Shown: positions 1-15,000, numbered from the stretch's first letter. The stretch is DNA of 64,000 nt from Girardinichthys multiradiatus (GCF_021462225.1 NC_061795.1:47208880-47272879), one strand, 5' to 3'. The notes: generated by a model not told the origin, from the sequence alone. Translations and numbers: made by a program.

Positions 1-2819
1 CTCAGGCGTTTTCTCACTTCACTGTTTGTTGTTTTTTCGCACAATGAGGAGGAAAAGCAAACATAAAACTCTGAACCACTTTTTTTGTCTAAATTCGGGT
101 GAAAACTGGAGTTGACATTTTTGACCTGCGGTGGCTCATCCAGGGAGGCGCAACAGTGTGTCAGCAGAAAGCATCCTCGGAGCGCCGACTGTTCTGTCAG
201 CAGCGACGGACGGAGCTCCTTCAAGTTCACGGCAATGAGGTCCTACCGGATGTTCAGATGTTTCACCGTCAAAATAAAGGTCAGTTGCAGGAAATGCGCT
301 TTGGTTTAATGGTATCGTTTTAGGTAAGACAATGTTTGCGTACATTTTTAAGATAAATGACTTATTTTGCAGATTTTTATAAATATTTTATTTATTTATT
401 TGCTTTAGTATAAATGCTGCACCCAGGTAATGAGGATTTTTAATTTGGCAATTTGGCTCAACACCCTGAGTGGCAGTCTTTGGGGGAGGAGCAGGTGCAA
501 ATAATAAGTCAATAAAATACCTGCTAGATGCACCCCAAGCAAGGTTAATATTATTTACTTGCAAGTGCAGTCATTAACTGTTTTGCACTCCAGCATATAG
601 CAGGTGGCCTATTATACTGTGGCTGATATCTGATTTGTAGCTTATGATTCAAGGCCAAAAAAAGGACAATTTCAGGCTCTTTTAAATGGCATTTGTTTCT
701 CTCTGGTTCAAAATCATCAACAGTCAATCAAAGATCACATTTGACTGTTTAGATCTTGACTGGATTGGTCTACACTAAAAACAGATTCACAATAAACACA
801 AGAAGAGATATGAAATCTTTGTTTTGAGAGCAGGTACAATTAATGGTGGTTAAACAACGTTTTATTGAGGGTGTGCACGTTTACTGTATGTACCCTGGCC
901 ATTTTTATGTATATTTACTCCTAACAGATAAGAAATAAATTTAAGACTGTAAATGGAAAAAGTCATTTGTGACATATCTTGTACTCATTTTGTTACTTCA
1001 CAAAAGTTTTAACTGCTTATGTACATGTTTTATATCCACTGGACATGTTAGTGCTGTGTTCAATCAATTAAATAATGTTCTGGCCACCTCCAAAACTCGA
1101 TATTGATGGGATACACACATCATGCAAAGAACACATTTAACCCAACTTGCTAACTTGTCTTTTTCCCCATTTTCATTGCAGTTTTAAGTGCATTTTACGT
1201 ATTTTTGAGGGTTCAATTTGTTTAAATTGTGAGCAAAAATGTTTTGCACTGAATTTTGTAATAGCTCAATCATTTTTGTTTTTTCTTTTAGTATTTTTGG
1301 TTCTTTTATCAGTTCTCAGAACAAAAGCCGGGAACAACAGCTGTACCACTCTTAGTAACCACAAGATGGAGCCAAGTGCTTTTATAAAAACTGAAGATTT
1401 TTCAGACGGCCGCCATTATTTCAGCTACAGCAGTTGATTTCTGTTATATTAAAAAACAATTATCCAAAAACCAGAAACAAAAACGTTTTCGAGAAACAGA
1501 CATGCAGTAAAAACTTTAATATTATCAAGGATCTTCAGAGAAACTGAAGATGTAGGCAGGTTAAGAGTGATCCTATTCATCAGGTTCAGCAGTACACATA
1601 AAAAAAACCTTGTCAAATGCAGTTAAATTAGTAAAAATATGAAATTTCAAATAGATTTTGTTAAGTTGTAGGCAAAATTTCATCTTTCGTCTTTAAGATG
1701 ACAGGAATGGCATACGATAAAATCAGACTGACACGTTATTGGTAAATGAAACAAAGAGCAGACAGCTTGGAATGAAAACAGAAGAAATAACTGGAGACAG
1801 TGATTTTACTGAGTGCCAAGCACAGAGGAAGCGTTGTCAACCTGAGCATGAACAAAATCCGACATTACATGAACAACCCTAAAAGCACACCTTGTTCCAC
1901 TAGTAGCTGTGACAAAAAGGACAACATAATATAATAAGGTGCATAAATTCCAGAACAGTCTGGCATCATTTTATCAAGTCTTAAAACAGAAATTAGTACA
2001 AGATGAACAATATGTGAAAACTCAGTGAGAACCACACATAAATATACATAAAAATGGAGCTGCTTGTTTTTTTCCATCAAAGACCAAGAAATAAATACGT
2101 ATTTTGACAGAGACCACAACCTTTAATGGTGATTAAGAGAGGAACCCCCCTGTTTACGGCAGATTATTGACTTATTGTGTTTTTCACATATGTGGCCTCT
2201 GTGTGCAAATCCACACATTCAATCAGAGCCTGCAGAAATACAAAGGAAATTATTTCTGTCCATAACTTTGACTAATACATAAAATGTGGCTTTTAGTTTC
2301 ACAACAAAAACTGTGCTCAGAGATTGAAACAGTCTAAAAATAATGAGCTCATTACAACACTGACATCTGTGGCACATCACTTGGTCTGACGTCATTTCAT
2401 ATCATGTAATATTTTTCTGTTATTTCAGTTGAAGTACAAAAAAAAGACATTTTGTGTTTTTTTAACAATCAAAGTAACACAGGTAATTTAGTCAGTGTTA
2501 CAGATGTGTGTGTGACTAACAGTTAAATAACTTGTTGCCAGAGTTTGGACCAACAGCCACAGTGTTGGCTGATTGCACCAGCTTTCTCTTGTGAAACTAG
2601 AGGCTGACAAATGAAGCAGCCACAGTTAAAAATAGACTCAAATAAATTCTCTTTCTGTATCTGAACGTCTACATTTTTCAATAAACCATCAGCAATGTTT
2701 TCTTAAATATAAATACACTCGTTGAGCAGTTTGTCCCAGAAGCAACGGTGTAGGTGCTTTTCACCTCAGTAGGTGCTGAAGGGAAACACAATTGGCACAG
2801 TTTATTCTCCTGAATCATG
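1..2819. other. Left flank, no recognised gene
   Basis: This stretch lies beyond the stop codon of the NLRC5-like gene and should include its 3' untranslated region. An AATAAA on the minus strand (2801-2806) sits only about 15 bases after the stop, so it is either a very early polyadenylation signal or chance. Bases 100-250 are richer in CG than their surroundings. From about 330 to 2800 the DNA is AT-rich, and I see no convincing exon, transposon end or repeat in it. Confidence 0.4.
99..323 (+). other. Possible first exon of a gene going the other way, weak
   Basis: A short open stretch on the plus strand lies in locally CG-richer DNA. Inside it an ATG at 235 opens a reading frame that meets a possible donor site (AAAG followed by gtcagt) near 280. 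I do not recognise the short peptide. No clear second exon follows; an open stretch at 1147-1437 is not recognisable either. It could be a 5' exon of a neighbour divergent from NLRC5, or noncoding sequence. Confidence 0.15.
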
Positions 2820-3091
2820 TTAGGTGGAGGAGAAGTTCAGCCTCCTCTCCATCTGGCTGAACCCCTGAGCTTCATTCAGGGAGACTTTATTCTTCCACAA
2901 CCTGAAGGAACAAATAAGCTGTCATGAATGTACAGATAATAGCACACTAAGGTGAAAGGTTTCTAGGTGAGGTAAAGGAGGTAAAGCCATGTTCTGACAA
3001 TGTCTACCTGATAACTTGTAAAGCAGGACAGGACCTTAATGCTTTAACCAGAGCCTCCACTCCTGCAGCACTCACACTGTTGCACTCCAGG
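2820..3091 (-). other. nlrc5: nlrc5 last LRR and C-terminal exon
   Basis: Exon 3008-3091 (84 nt, [18 protein letters not shown]) is followed by the terminal exon 2820-2901, which encodes [14 protein letters not shown] and RRLNFSST and stops at TAA 2820-2822. The LW-N start and RL-F ending match the human NLRC5 C-terminus as remembered, which fixes this as the true end. The 2.4-kb intron before 3008 contains a LINE piece and a SINE. Confidence 0.9.
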
Positions 3092-6000
3092 CTAAAGCAA
3101 ACAGACACAGAAACAAGTCCTCAAAAGACAGGTTCACATTTTACTGTCCACAGTTAAACTATATGTATCTATGGTCAGAGGATTGACTTTTATCAACATC
3201 TGCCTCATTTTTCATTGGGTATTTTAAATCATTTTCAACGGAGATAGTGGAGAAATTAACCTCTAACCATGGTGATGTCCAGGATATTGGAGGATATTTT
3301 TTGCCATCTTCTAAAGCAAAAGCAAGATGTTGTGGCTGTGCACATTCTTTCAGTTTTAAAAGGCAGGACCTTTCTACTCTGTTGTGTCAAAGTTAGGTGC
3401 ACCAGTGTAACCAGCGCTGATATAGGTTAGCTTGTTACACAGGCATATGTTCTCTGAATGATTGCAACAATAAACTATATTACCAGGAAGGTCTGTATTT
3501 TTCTTGGTCTTGGTTCTGGGTTTTCGACTTGCTCTCTGGTTAGGAGGTCTTGACTACAACTGTGTTTCCTTTTGCATGCACCATCTATTCCAGCACTCAC
3601 AGATACTCTTTTATTAATGATGGTGGAGAAACTTAATATTAAAAAAAGAATAAATAGACTCGACTGGAGCTGATGATAGCCAAAGTCATAAATGCAACAT
3701 TCAGATATAGTTTAGTTTCACTATGAAGAAAGCAATATGAGTTAATTACTGGCATGCTCAGGTATGTGCACTCATGCAGATGTACACCTGTTACAACATT
3801 TGTAACAGAGGAGAGATCTGGGATCAAATATCATGATCCTGCATCAGGTTGAACAAGTTTTCCTGCAGACATAACTTGATTTTGCTCCAGCAGCTACACT
3901 GTGAAGCAGAAATAAGCTCGCTCCAATCTGCGAGGATGTGGAGCATTGAAAGATGTTTGAAAAGTAAGCTGGCATGACGTCTTCTAAAAGAGCAGGGCAG
4001 AGCAGCAGCAGCTGCAGCCTCTTTCCTAGTAAACTTAAATATATGATGGGAGGATTTAGAACAGAAGTCAGTCATTTAAAATCAATTACAGTCTTTTAAA
4101 GTAGTTTAAACTAAGCTAACTGGAACGTCTTCCGCTTTATCCGGGACCGGGTCGCGGGGGCAGCAGACTCAACAGAGACGCCCAGACGTCCCTCTCTCCA
4201 GACACCTCCTCCAGCTCCTCCAGGGGGAGCCCACGGCGTTCTCAGGCCAGCCGAGAGACATAGTCCCTCCAGCGTGTCCTGGGCCGTCCCCTGGGCCTCC
4301 TCCCGGTGGGACGTGCCTGGAACACCTCCCAAGGAAGGCATCCAGGAGGCATCCGGTATAGATGCCCGAGCCACCTCAACTGGCTCCTCTCGATGTGGAG
4401 GAGCAGCGGCTCTACTCCGAGCTCCTCCTGGATGGCCGAGCTCCTCACCCTATCTCTAAGGGAGAGCCTGGCTACCCTACGGAGGAAGCTCATTTCAGCC
4501 GCTTGTATCCGGGATCTCGTTCTTTCAGTCATGACCCAAAGTTCATGGCCAGAAGTGAGGGTAGGAACGTAGACCGACCACTAAATTGAGAGCTTTGCTT
4601 TTCGGCTCATCTCTCTCTTCACCACAACGGACCGGCACAGCGCCCCCATTACTGCGGCAGCCGCACCGATCCGTCTGTCGATCTCCCGCTCCATTCTTCC
4701 CTCACTCGTGGAACCTATTGTTGAGAAATATCATAAGTACTACCTCCCTCACATGGTGGGCTGCACAGTGGAGCACTTGTTAGTGCTGTTGCCTTGTAGC
4801 AAGGAAGTTCTGGGTTCAAATCCCGGTTTTTCTGCATGGAGTTTGTGTGTTCTCTCTGTGGTGTGTGGGTTTGTTCTAGGCACACTGGCATCCCCCACAG
4901 TACAACAACATGACTGCTAGCTTCATTGGTCTCTCTAAATTGTCCTTAGGTATGAGTGTGTGCAACTGTATACCTAATAAACATTTGAACTCTCTTTTTT
5001 TCAACTAATAGTATATCCTAATTTCTACCTTCCTATGATTGTTTTTCATATTCATAAAGTTTAAAAGGGCTGCTCAGCATATGAATCACCTTTATTTGTA
5101 CACCAGTCCAGTAGAGGGCACTCTATCTATTAGCTAACAGTTAAATGGGGTGCATTGGAGTGACAACCGCCATCGTGTGCGTGGATGGTTCTGTGTCTCT
5201 ATGTGGCTCTGTAATGGACTGGCCTAATGACATTAATCTCTCAGTCAACCCAGCACCCAGGTATGGATTGATACACTGGATGGATTAATGGATACCTCCT
5301 TGTCAGGGTTATATTCTAGGGTGTATTTCTACCCTGATAATCTCTGGACAAATCCACACAGGGGTGTGAAACGGCTCCCCAAAAAACGAGCATACTTCCT
5401 TTATTGTAGATTTTCCCCTGGCCCTGGTATTTTGCTCGGGATGCTTTCTGCCTGACATTTTAATTTATAGTTATGTTTATGCATATGTGTTTACATTAAC
5501 TTACTCAATGCGAGTCAGATCGTGGCAAAAAGGTAGAACTTTAGCCAGCTCCTGCGCCACATTGTCTCCACAGTTGTTCCACCCAAGGCTGATAAAGGCG
5601 AGTAAAGAGAGAAAGCTTATTTTCTGCAGCAAAATAAATTCACAATATAATGGTCGGTGTTTAAAGTTGGCGTCAGTAACACAAATAAGTCACCATTCAA
5701 CTATGTAATGTAATGACAAAGAAACAATAAATCAATTTTACATAAGCTACTGCAGAACAATTTAGATCCCAGCTCCTCTAACCCATGTGAAGAAATTCAG
5801 ATCAAATCCACCAATTTTTAGTGTAAAATATGATTTCTGACTCTGCTGAGTTAATCGGTGATCTTTTAAAACAAACAAAGATGACAAGTGGGTCCTGTTT
5901 GTATGTGTAATGTGTTAAATTCTTCATTTTTTTACCCCACATCCTGTATGAAGGGACAGTGGCGCAAACTGGCAACGACAGCAACCAGCTCTGAATCCCC

Positions 6001-9000
6001 CACAGAGGTCAGCCTGAATGACGGTTAAAAAAAATCCATCAATTCCTCCTTCAACACAACCGAGATCAGATTCCTGGACTAACAGACTTACTGGATCTTT
6101 CTAAGGCTCTTTAGGTTCATTATTGCTTTGGACAGACTGAGCAAGCCCTCGTTTCCGATTCTGTTTTCTGAAAGACTAAATAAGAAGCACATCCACATTA
6201 AAAACATAGATGCCATTGAGAAGATTGGATAAATTGAAATAAATCCATAGAAAGAAGAAGTAGCCAAGAGAATCTTACTCTAACACAGAGAGGTGTGACA
6301 TTGATGGGAGAACAAGAGCCATTCTGGCAGCAGTGAGGTCACCAAGAAGGTTACTGGACAGACTGGAACAGAAGAACAAACACATGTTTTTTTACCCGGT
6401 AACTTTCTATAACATACATTCTGATTAAGACATCCAGTAAAGTTGGAATGGCTTCCAGTGTCAAAGAAAAATTCATATTTATTCTTCAGATGAGCAAGAA
6501 GATACTACAGAGACTGGAAAATATGTTCTTACTGGAGCTCCTCCAGATGGCTGCAAGTCCTCAAAGCCTCCAGCATCTTCTCTCCTGAAGAATCACTCAC
6601 AAGATTCTTGGAGAGACTGGAGGAGAAAAACAAAGAATGTTCAATGTTGAATGAGTTGATACTGTTTTAGCACAACATTTTCAGAGCAAGTGAGACAAAA
6701 TGTAATTTTTCATTCAAGCTCATAACAATCAGTCATTTTCTACCGCTTATTCCATAATGGGTCATGGGGAACCTGGTGCCTATCTCCAGCAGTCTATGGG
6801 CAAGAGGCAGGGTACACCCTGGACAGGTCACCAGTCCATCACAGGGCAACACACAAACAACCATGCACACACTCATTCATACACCTAAGGGCAATTTTAG
6901 AGTGACCAATTAACAGGCATGTCTTTTGACTGTGGGAGGAAGCTGGAGTACCTGGTGAGAATACACACATACACAGGGAGAACATGCAAACTCCATGCAG
7001 AAAGACCCCTGGCAGGGAATTGAACCCAGGACCTTCTTCCTGCAAGGCAACAGTGCTACCAACTGCGCCACCGTGCAGCCCAGCTCATGACAGATTTGAT
7101 TTAATGATTTCACTAGACTTTGGTACTTTCCAATGTCTGTGCTGTGATTAAAATCTAAAACATTTTCTTAAAGTCTGTGAATGCATCAACATCATGTTCT
7201 TTAATGCAGGTTTTTTCAGTTTAGTAAAAATCAGATGAAGTCTTTTTGTTTGACAGATATTTGGTTCTTCTGTCAAACTATAATTCATTCATTTTCTGCT
7301 GAATTGAAAACTTTTTTCAAAAAGCCTGCAGCACTTTTTGACTCTTATGGTCAATGAGGTGGGTGAAGTTGTCAAACTTTGTACGTAACTAATAGTAGCA
7401 CTACCTCAATATGTTTTACTCAAATAGAAGTAAAATGTATGGTGCAATAAAACACTCCTAGATGTAAATGGTTTCAAAACATAAGTCAAGTACATGTAAC
7501 CAATTACTACCAACCTTGGTTTATTCACTATATTATTTAATTGTAAAGGTACAATAAAGTATAGTGGATTGGGAGAGTGGTGGTCTAGTGGTTAGAGAGC
7601 AGGGCCTTTGCATCCTGGAGGGACCACGAGTTCCCCGGATTGAAACAGGACCCTGGCTCACCGTGGCAGCCCACTGCTCTCTTCTAACGGGGACAAAGTT
7701 CGTTGGAATGTATAATTGCAGTGACAAATAAAGGTGTTTATATGTTTGGAAAAAAAGACAGACTCGGCTGATTTAATAAGGTTTGTTGAACTGGACTTTC
7801 CTGACAGGAAGTAAATATCAGGAATTTGGAGATCTTTATCTGACACTGACATCTGGAGATAGAATCACAGTGAAGGGTTATATTCTTATCACTACATGCA
7901 GTTTGCATGTTTCCCCCATGATTCTTAAACTGGTGCATAGTTGATTGTCCTGTGTTTCTGTGTTGCTCTCTGATGGACAGGTAACCTATCCAGGGTGTAC
8001 CCCTGCATAGATAAGTGGGTATAGAAGATAGATGACGGACAGTTTCCATTACCTGATCTTCCTGAGGTTTTTCCAGGCAGGAAGGATTCCAGTCAGCATC
8101 TGTATGCCTCTATCTGCCATCCTCCACCCACCCAACCTGAAAATAACACCAAACTTTACTAAATTTATCTTTGTTTCATGGAAGACAGACACTTTCGAAT
8201 AATCAAAATCACTTTCGGCGAGGAAAACAACTAACTCTATCTCCTGTATCTGTGTGAGTTCCTCCATCCCAGCCAGGAGGTCCAGAACAACATCAGCTCC
8301 TGATTCTCCTGAAGGTTTTACGATTTCATTCAGCCTTTTATGAACACAAATACACAGTTAATCCACACATTAAATTAATGTTAGTGTAACTTCTTTTTTT
8401 TATTCAAAATCAAACTGCTGAAAAAAATCCCCCAGGAGAAGTGGTTTCATATTTGTTACCTGCTTTTAGATGCTATATTAGGGCTACATGATTTCAAGAA
8501 ATCATTTAATTACGATACCATTATTTCAGTGATGATTACCTTTATAGCTATTCTTTGGGCATCTTTCTTTCCTTACAATAACACTTTTCCCCATCACCCA
8601 CTGTGAGTTTTAGCATCTCATCCACTAAAGAAGCACAGGTGTGGGAATAAGGGGCAGCAGGAGTCCTTCCCACTGACCAAATGTGCAATTCATCACACTG
8701 ATACTATGATGATGACTGCAATTCAATATAGTGTGCAGTTTTATACTAAATGCACACATCAGGTATTTGTTTGTCATTTGGAAACAATTTACTACAATCT
8801 TCTTAGTATGACAGACCTTGCTTAGTGAAATTACTTAGTGGAAGGAAATCCTACAAAAGTATCTGGAGCCGCTGAAAGATCAGTGAACAGCACCAAGCTG
8901 TGCAACATGTGATCAGGTTTAAAACTGACAGATCTAAGATGTTTAAATGAAAATATTAAATTAACCTGAAAAAGCTCTGTTTTTATTGCTCAGGAAAACA

Positions 9001-12000
9001 GATCTTTTCTATGAATTGTTGCAGTTTATGTTATCATTTTCACTGTCAAAGTGCTTTACATTAAACCCTTCACATTCTGTTAGGGTAAAAACCACAGACC
9101 TCAATGTACTTATTACAGTTTTTAAGTGACAGGTGAACACAAACTAGTACATAGTTAAGAAGTGGAAGGAAAAAGCTACATGCTTTTCAACGTTTTTAAC
9201 AGACAATAACATCTAAAAAACGTAGAATGCATTTGTTTTTACTCCCCTTTATTCTGATACTCTTAAATAAAGTCCGCTGCAAACTACAGCCATCAGAACT
9301 TCAGATGTCCCCTCATTAGTAAATAGAGACTACCTGTGAGTAATTTATTCTCAGTATTAACGCGGCTGTTCTGTGAAGCCCTCAGAGGTTTGTTTGAGAA
9401 CATTAGAGAGCAACCAGCTTTTTGAAGACCAAGAAACACAGCAGACAGGTCAGGGAGAAACATCTGGAGGCGTTTGAAGCAGGGTTAGGTTCTAAAGCAA
9501 GTCCCAAGCTTTGAACATCTGACAGAGCTCTGTTCAGTCCATCATCTGGACATGGAGAGAGGATGACTGTCCATCTAAGCTGACAGGCTGAGCAACAAGT
9601 GTGTTAATCAGAGAAGCAGACAAGTAACTCTGGAGGAGTTGTAGAGTTCCACAGCTTGAGTGGGATATCTGTCAACGTGGCAATTACTGGTTGTGCATTC
9701 CACAAATCTCACCTTTATGGAAGAGTGGTGAAAAGAAAGCCATTGATGAAAGATAGCCATTAAAAATCCTGTTTGCAGTTTGCAACTTTTGATTAAACGT
9801 GGCCTGCATGCAAAATGTTATGTGTGTCCACCACACCCTGAACACACCACCCTCTCTGGTAATGATGGCAGCATCATGCTTTGGGGATGCTTTTCTTCAG
9901 CAGGGACAGGGAAACCCATCAGACTGGATGGGAAAATTTGTGGTGGTAAAAACATGACAATCCTGGCAGAAACCCTGTTAGAGTAAGACTTGAGACTGAG
10001 GAGGAGGTTCACCTTCCAGCAGGACAACAATCCCAGGCAAAGCTACAATTTAACAGGTTGGATCAAAGCATATTCCTCCAGTAGGATGGTCCAGTTAAAG
10101 TTTAGACCTGAATCCAATTAAGAATCTGTGGCAAGACTTAAAAACTGACATTCACAAAAGCTCTGCATCCAGTTTGTCAGAGCTTGAGCTATTCTGCAAA
10201 AACTGGCAAAGATTTGAGTCTGGTTGAGACATAATCCAAAAGATATACAGTTAATTGCAGCGAGAGGTGGTAGTACAAAGTATTGACCAAGGAGGATTAA
10301 TACAAAAACACACTGCAATACTCGATTTTTTATTATTTTCTTTCCTTCCATTTCACAATTATGTAGTATGTGTGCGTTGTAATAAATTTTTGTTGGTCTT
10401 CCAATAAAAGTCTTTAGTTATAACCTGAGAAAATGTAAAAATGTTTTAGGGTTGTAAATACACTGTATAAAGACACTGTATGTAGAAGCAATATATATTA
10501 TAATTCATCAGATTTAAGCCACACAGCAATGATGGTTTTGGTCAAATTAAACAGCTCACATAGAAGAAACTGTTACTCACTCAAGAATCTGTAAAGAATT
10601 CATATTCCTCAGAGCTTTTACCAAACATCTCCAGCAGTCTTCATTCAGCTGCATCGCTGCATCCAGGCTTGGAAAAAAGGAGTCATAACACTCATAAATA
10701 GAACATTGGAGTTTTACATAAAGTTGATAATATCGGAATAACTGAGGTTTTACCAAAGATCTTCCAAAGCAGAGCACTTCTTCAGTGCTTCGAAAAGCTG
10801 CAGCCTTCCAGCTGCTGACCACACGCAATGCGACATGCTGCCGTGGAGAAGTTAAAGAGAGACATGGCTGTTCATTTACTCAATGACAGGTGCGCTGTCA
10901 TTTAATACGCTACATGGAAGAACAACAGACTATTCTGTTCATTGAACACTAACTGATGTGCTTACCTGAGTGATCGAAGGCGGGGCAACAATTTCATCAT
11001 GGTCTGAGCTGCTGCGTCACTCATAAAAAACCCCGACAAGCTGGAGGTGAGAGGGAATGAGTTTGCATGAGTCGATGTTTTATGAAAACTCATAAAGATC
11101 AGAATCAACTCAGGTCAAAATATTTACTGTCAGAGTTAAAGTGAACATTTTAGACATCAACGTATTAAAGATTAAGCTTTCTGAATAAAGGTTTAGTACC
11201 AAGAAGGAATGATTTACATGAAGATCAATGAAGGGTATGTGAGGCATTTTATTTTATTTATTATTGCTATGAATGGCCAACTGAGAGCATCACAAGTGGA
11301 GCAATAATGGCGTCAGCAGTTGATGGATCATCCAACAGTGAACCAAGACGACCCGACTGAAGACGCATCAGCAGCACTTCACAGACTCACAGAAGTGTCG
11401 CCCTGTTGCTTTGCATGAGACTGAGTGGTCATTTAGTGCAACTGCCCAGAATAAAGGGTGTACAGATTTTACCAAAGCCCAACATTGGAACCACGAACCA
11501 ACAGGTGCATTAGGTGACCCAAGATAAAACACATCAATGAGGGATTGTTGCGATGTGTATCATGTAGGACATATAGACTCAGGTATTGAACTCTGTACAA
11601 CACTCTGTCATCCTGCACTTCTCAACAACTGGCATTAGCCAGACTATGGGTTCACCTTTCCCTGTGAAACTGCAGTTACCTGCAGGGTAGAACTTTGGGG
11701 GGACCTCAAAACCAGGAGACATTGACTGATGATGAGTGCTGTCCCATTGTGTCCAGATCTGAATCTACTGCAAAGCAGCAGTATAGTAGTGGACGTTAAG
11801 TGAATTTGTATCACCAAATTACACCAGCAATGACCTTAAAAAGGCAACTGTTGCATCCCATCCATTTGGGCAGAGTTCTAAGGTTTTTTCCAAACTATCA
11901 GAAGCTGATCCAGAAGCTCATCATTCAACAGAAAGAAAGTTTATTCACAAGAGGAAAATATTTGACAGTTGCCAACCTTCCCAGTAGTGGACGTCACAGG

Positions 12001-15000
12001 AAATTCACATCAAGTCCAGAGCACACAGTGCTCAGAAAAATCACAAAAAACCCAAGAACTCCAGCTCAGACTATGCAGGCCTCAGGCAGCTTGTAAGCAG
12101 TTTGAGTTTGTGCACAACATTTAGGACAAAAGACTGGATAATGCTTGTCTGGAACAGTGGAAGGAGAAACCTCTTTCCTCCAAAAGGAATATCACTCGGG
12201 CTTATGGAGTTGAACCTGAATGAACCATGAGACCTCTAGAATGATGTCCTCTGGACAGATGGGACCAAACTAGAGATTTTTTCCATAATGTACGGTGCCA
12301 TGTTAGGAAGAACCAACACCTTGTAACAGTCATACATAGTGGTGAAGGGCTGTTGATTTGGGCTGGCTTTACAGCCACAGTTTCCGGGAACTTTAGTCAT
12401 TAAGTCCGCCATGAAATCTCTGTATAACAAAGTATTCTGGAGTCATGAAGCTTGGTCCAAACTGGGTCATCCACCTTTTCTTTCTTGATGCATGAAAAAA
12501 CATCCAATAGCTAAAAGGAGCTGTATTTTACAGTTTTTCTCAATTGCTAAGATGCATTTCTCAAAAGCTGCTCTCCTTTTCTCCAAACTGTGAACACAAA
12601 ACCCAATTTTCAAGCTACATTCACAAAACCTCAAACTCTTCTTGCAAAACCAATCTCTCACCTAAAAGCAGTTCAATCTGTGCTCAAAATTAAAATCTGT
12701 TGTCAAATCGTGCCCCGAGTCAACCAAAATTAAAAATACTACTGAGCAGTATGTAAACACTACATAGAAAAATAGAAAATACAATACTCAGGACATGAAG
12801 CTGTAGAAATAAATGTTTATTGTTCACTGTAGGCTAAATGCATGTTGCAGAACAAAAAACTTGTGTATTTAGCACTTGCATACAGTAAGCCTACGTAAAA
12901 ATAAAGTACACAAATATTTAAATGAGAAGTGCATTACTCAGCTACACCTCCCTCATGCTCATACCATGTACAAGAACATGATCAATCACAGTAGCTCTGA
13001 TTTGATTAGATATTACTGTTCTTCGTTTTCACTGACCGCTTCTAACACAAACTCCTCCTCTCAGCTTTCTATCCATTGTAGTGCCTCACAAACCAGTGCT
13101 CTCTGAACTGGCTTATATATGTCCCCTCACATTATTGGCCCCAAGTGTAATCAATTTTCAGTTGTTGTGTTCAACCGGTGACACCTGTGCTTTAACTGTG
13201 TGTGACTTTTGCCACCTGTGTTCACCATTACGCAACACAGGTGCATCACAATGGAAATGTGTTGGCAAGTTGTGTGAAAATGGTTTATGGTTTTGCCAAA
13301 AGAGTGACTGACTCAATCAGTGGGTTTGGGCCACTGAACATTTGGTTCAGAGAATAGAGTTTAGTGTTTTGGCAATTGAGAAAAATTTTTATCTTTACAG
13401 TAATGCAATGCAATGAGAAAATATTTAATAAGGAAACTGAGCTTGTGTTTTAATGCTCACTTTAAACACTGAATGGATGTAGACATCAGGATGACGTGCA
13501 AGATCTCCTCAACCACAGAGACAGAACTGTCTTTGATTCCAACACTGCAGAGGAGAACAAGAAGAAACTGTTCATGCAGGAAATATAAAACATGTGATGG
13601 TCTGTGGTGTGAAACTATGAAAATGTTCACCTGATAGATGTGAGATTTGGCAATGACGGCAGAAGAGAACAGAGTAATTCAGCTCCATCCACATTCAGTC
13701 TGTTATTGAAGAAACTAAGAGAGGAGAGGAGAGGAGAGGAGAGGAGGAGGAGGAGGAGAGGAGAGGAGAGGAGAGGAGGAGGAGAGGAGAGGAGAGGAGA
13801 GGAGAGGAGAGGAGAGGAGAGGAGAGGAGAGGAGAGGAGAGGAGAGGAGAGGAGGAGGAGAGGAGAGGAGGAGGAGAGGAGAGGAGAGGAGGAGGAGAGG
13901 AGAGGAGAGGAGAGGAGAGGAGAGGAGAGGAGAGGAGAGGAGGAGGAGGAGGAGAGGAGAGGAGAGGAGAGGAGGAGGAGAGGAAAGGAGAGGAGAGGAG
14001 AGGAGAGGAGGAGGAGAGGAGAGGAGAGGAGGAGGAGAGGAGAGGAGAGGAGAGGAGGAGGAGAGGAGAGGAGGAGGAGAGGAGAGGAGAGGAGAGGAGA
14101 GGAGAGGAGGAGGAGAGGAAAGGAGAGGAGAGGAGGAGGAGAGGAAAGGAGAGGAGGAGGAGAGGAGAGGAGAGGAGAGGAGAGGAGGAGGAGAGGAGAG
14201 GAGAGGAGAGGAGGAGGAGAGGAGAGGAGAGGAGGAGGAGAGGAAAGGAGAGGAGAGGAGAGGAAAGGAGAGGAGGAGGAGAGGAGAGGAGAGGAGAGGT
14301 TACCTGTTTGATCTTCTCTTTATTCATGTATAAAGATTTTATTACAACAGAATGTAAAGATTTTAATGCTCCACTTAAATAACATTTTAGGTGCACATTA
14401 CATGTAAATTTAACATGAACCTTATCTATTACTTACCTTATATTTTTAGCCGCTGACTGAGCTAGAAGTGAAAAATCACTAGTAGAAAAAAAGAAACAGT
14501 TTAGTCTATTATTGTTTTCATGAAAAATAAGACTTGATCAAAATGTTACCCCCACCCAAAACACCATATAGAAGATGGAGAACAATAAATTAAGTTTTGT
14601 GACTTTTATGTGACTTAAACTGGGATATAAGGGGCTAAAATTTTAGAGAACTCCAGAATATTTTTCTGTACGGTGATGACTAAAGTTAATAACATTTATG
14701 AAAATAGAAACAAATATTTTATTTCATAATATTTACTATGGCAAGCTGTAACAGAGCACTTCTAATATGAATATGTGTGACGTTTACAGTCAGTACCCGG
14801 CTTGGCTCATTTCAGTGCTGTTCATCAGAACCAGCTGTAGTTTGGTGTGGTCAATCCTGAAAAACAAAGTTGATCATGTTAATGACACACATCCTGAACA
14901 TGCTAACATGCTGAATTTAACATTTGGCCAACGTGTATGTTCTGGTTGTCACCTGATGGTTTGGACGGGTTTGCTGAGCTGCAGACACCGACACAGTAGA

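Larger units (their letters stand above)
8053..11040 (-). other. nlrc5: nlrc5 LRR exons, block 8
   Basis: Five exons: 10966-11040 (75 nt, [14 protein letters not shown]), 10754-10837 (84, [16 protein letters not shown]), 10581-10667 (87, [14 protein letters not shown]), 8236-8334 (99, [16 protein letters not shown]) and 8053-8136 (84, [14 protein letters not shown]). All keep the one-base/two-base codon split. A Tc1 relic fills the 2.2-kb intron between 8334 and 10581. Confidence 0.8.

Noticed and set aside
1147..1437. Plus-strand open stretch as a terminal exon of a neighbouring gene
   Set aside because: The peptide is unrecognised and its first half is hydrophobic low-complexity AT-rich translation; no partner exon could be joined with confidence.
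13640..14396. Two long open frames (plus 223 codons, minus 233 codons) across the GGAGA tract
   Set aside because: They are produced by the stop-free repeat; the proteins are only E/R/G or L/S/P runs and have no splice or domain support.
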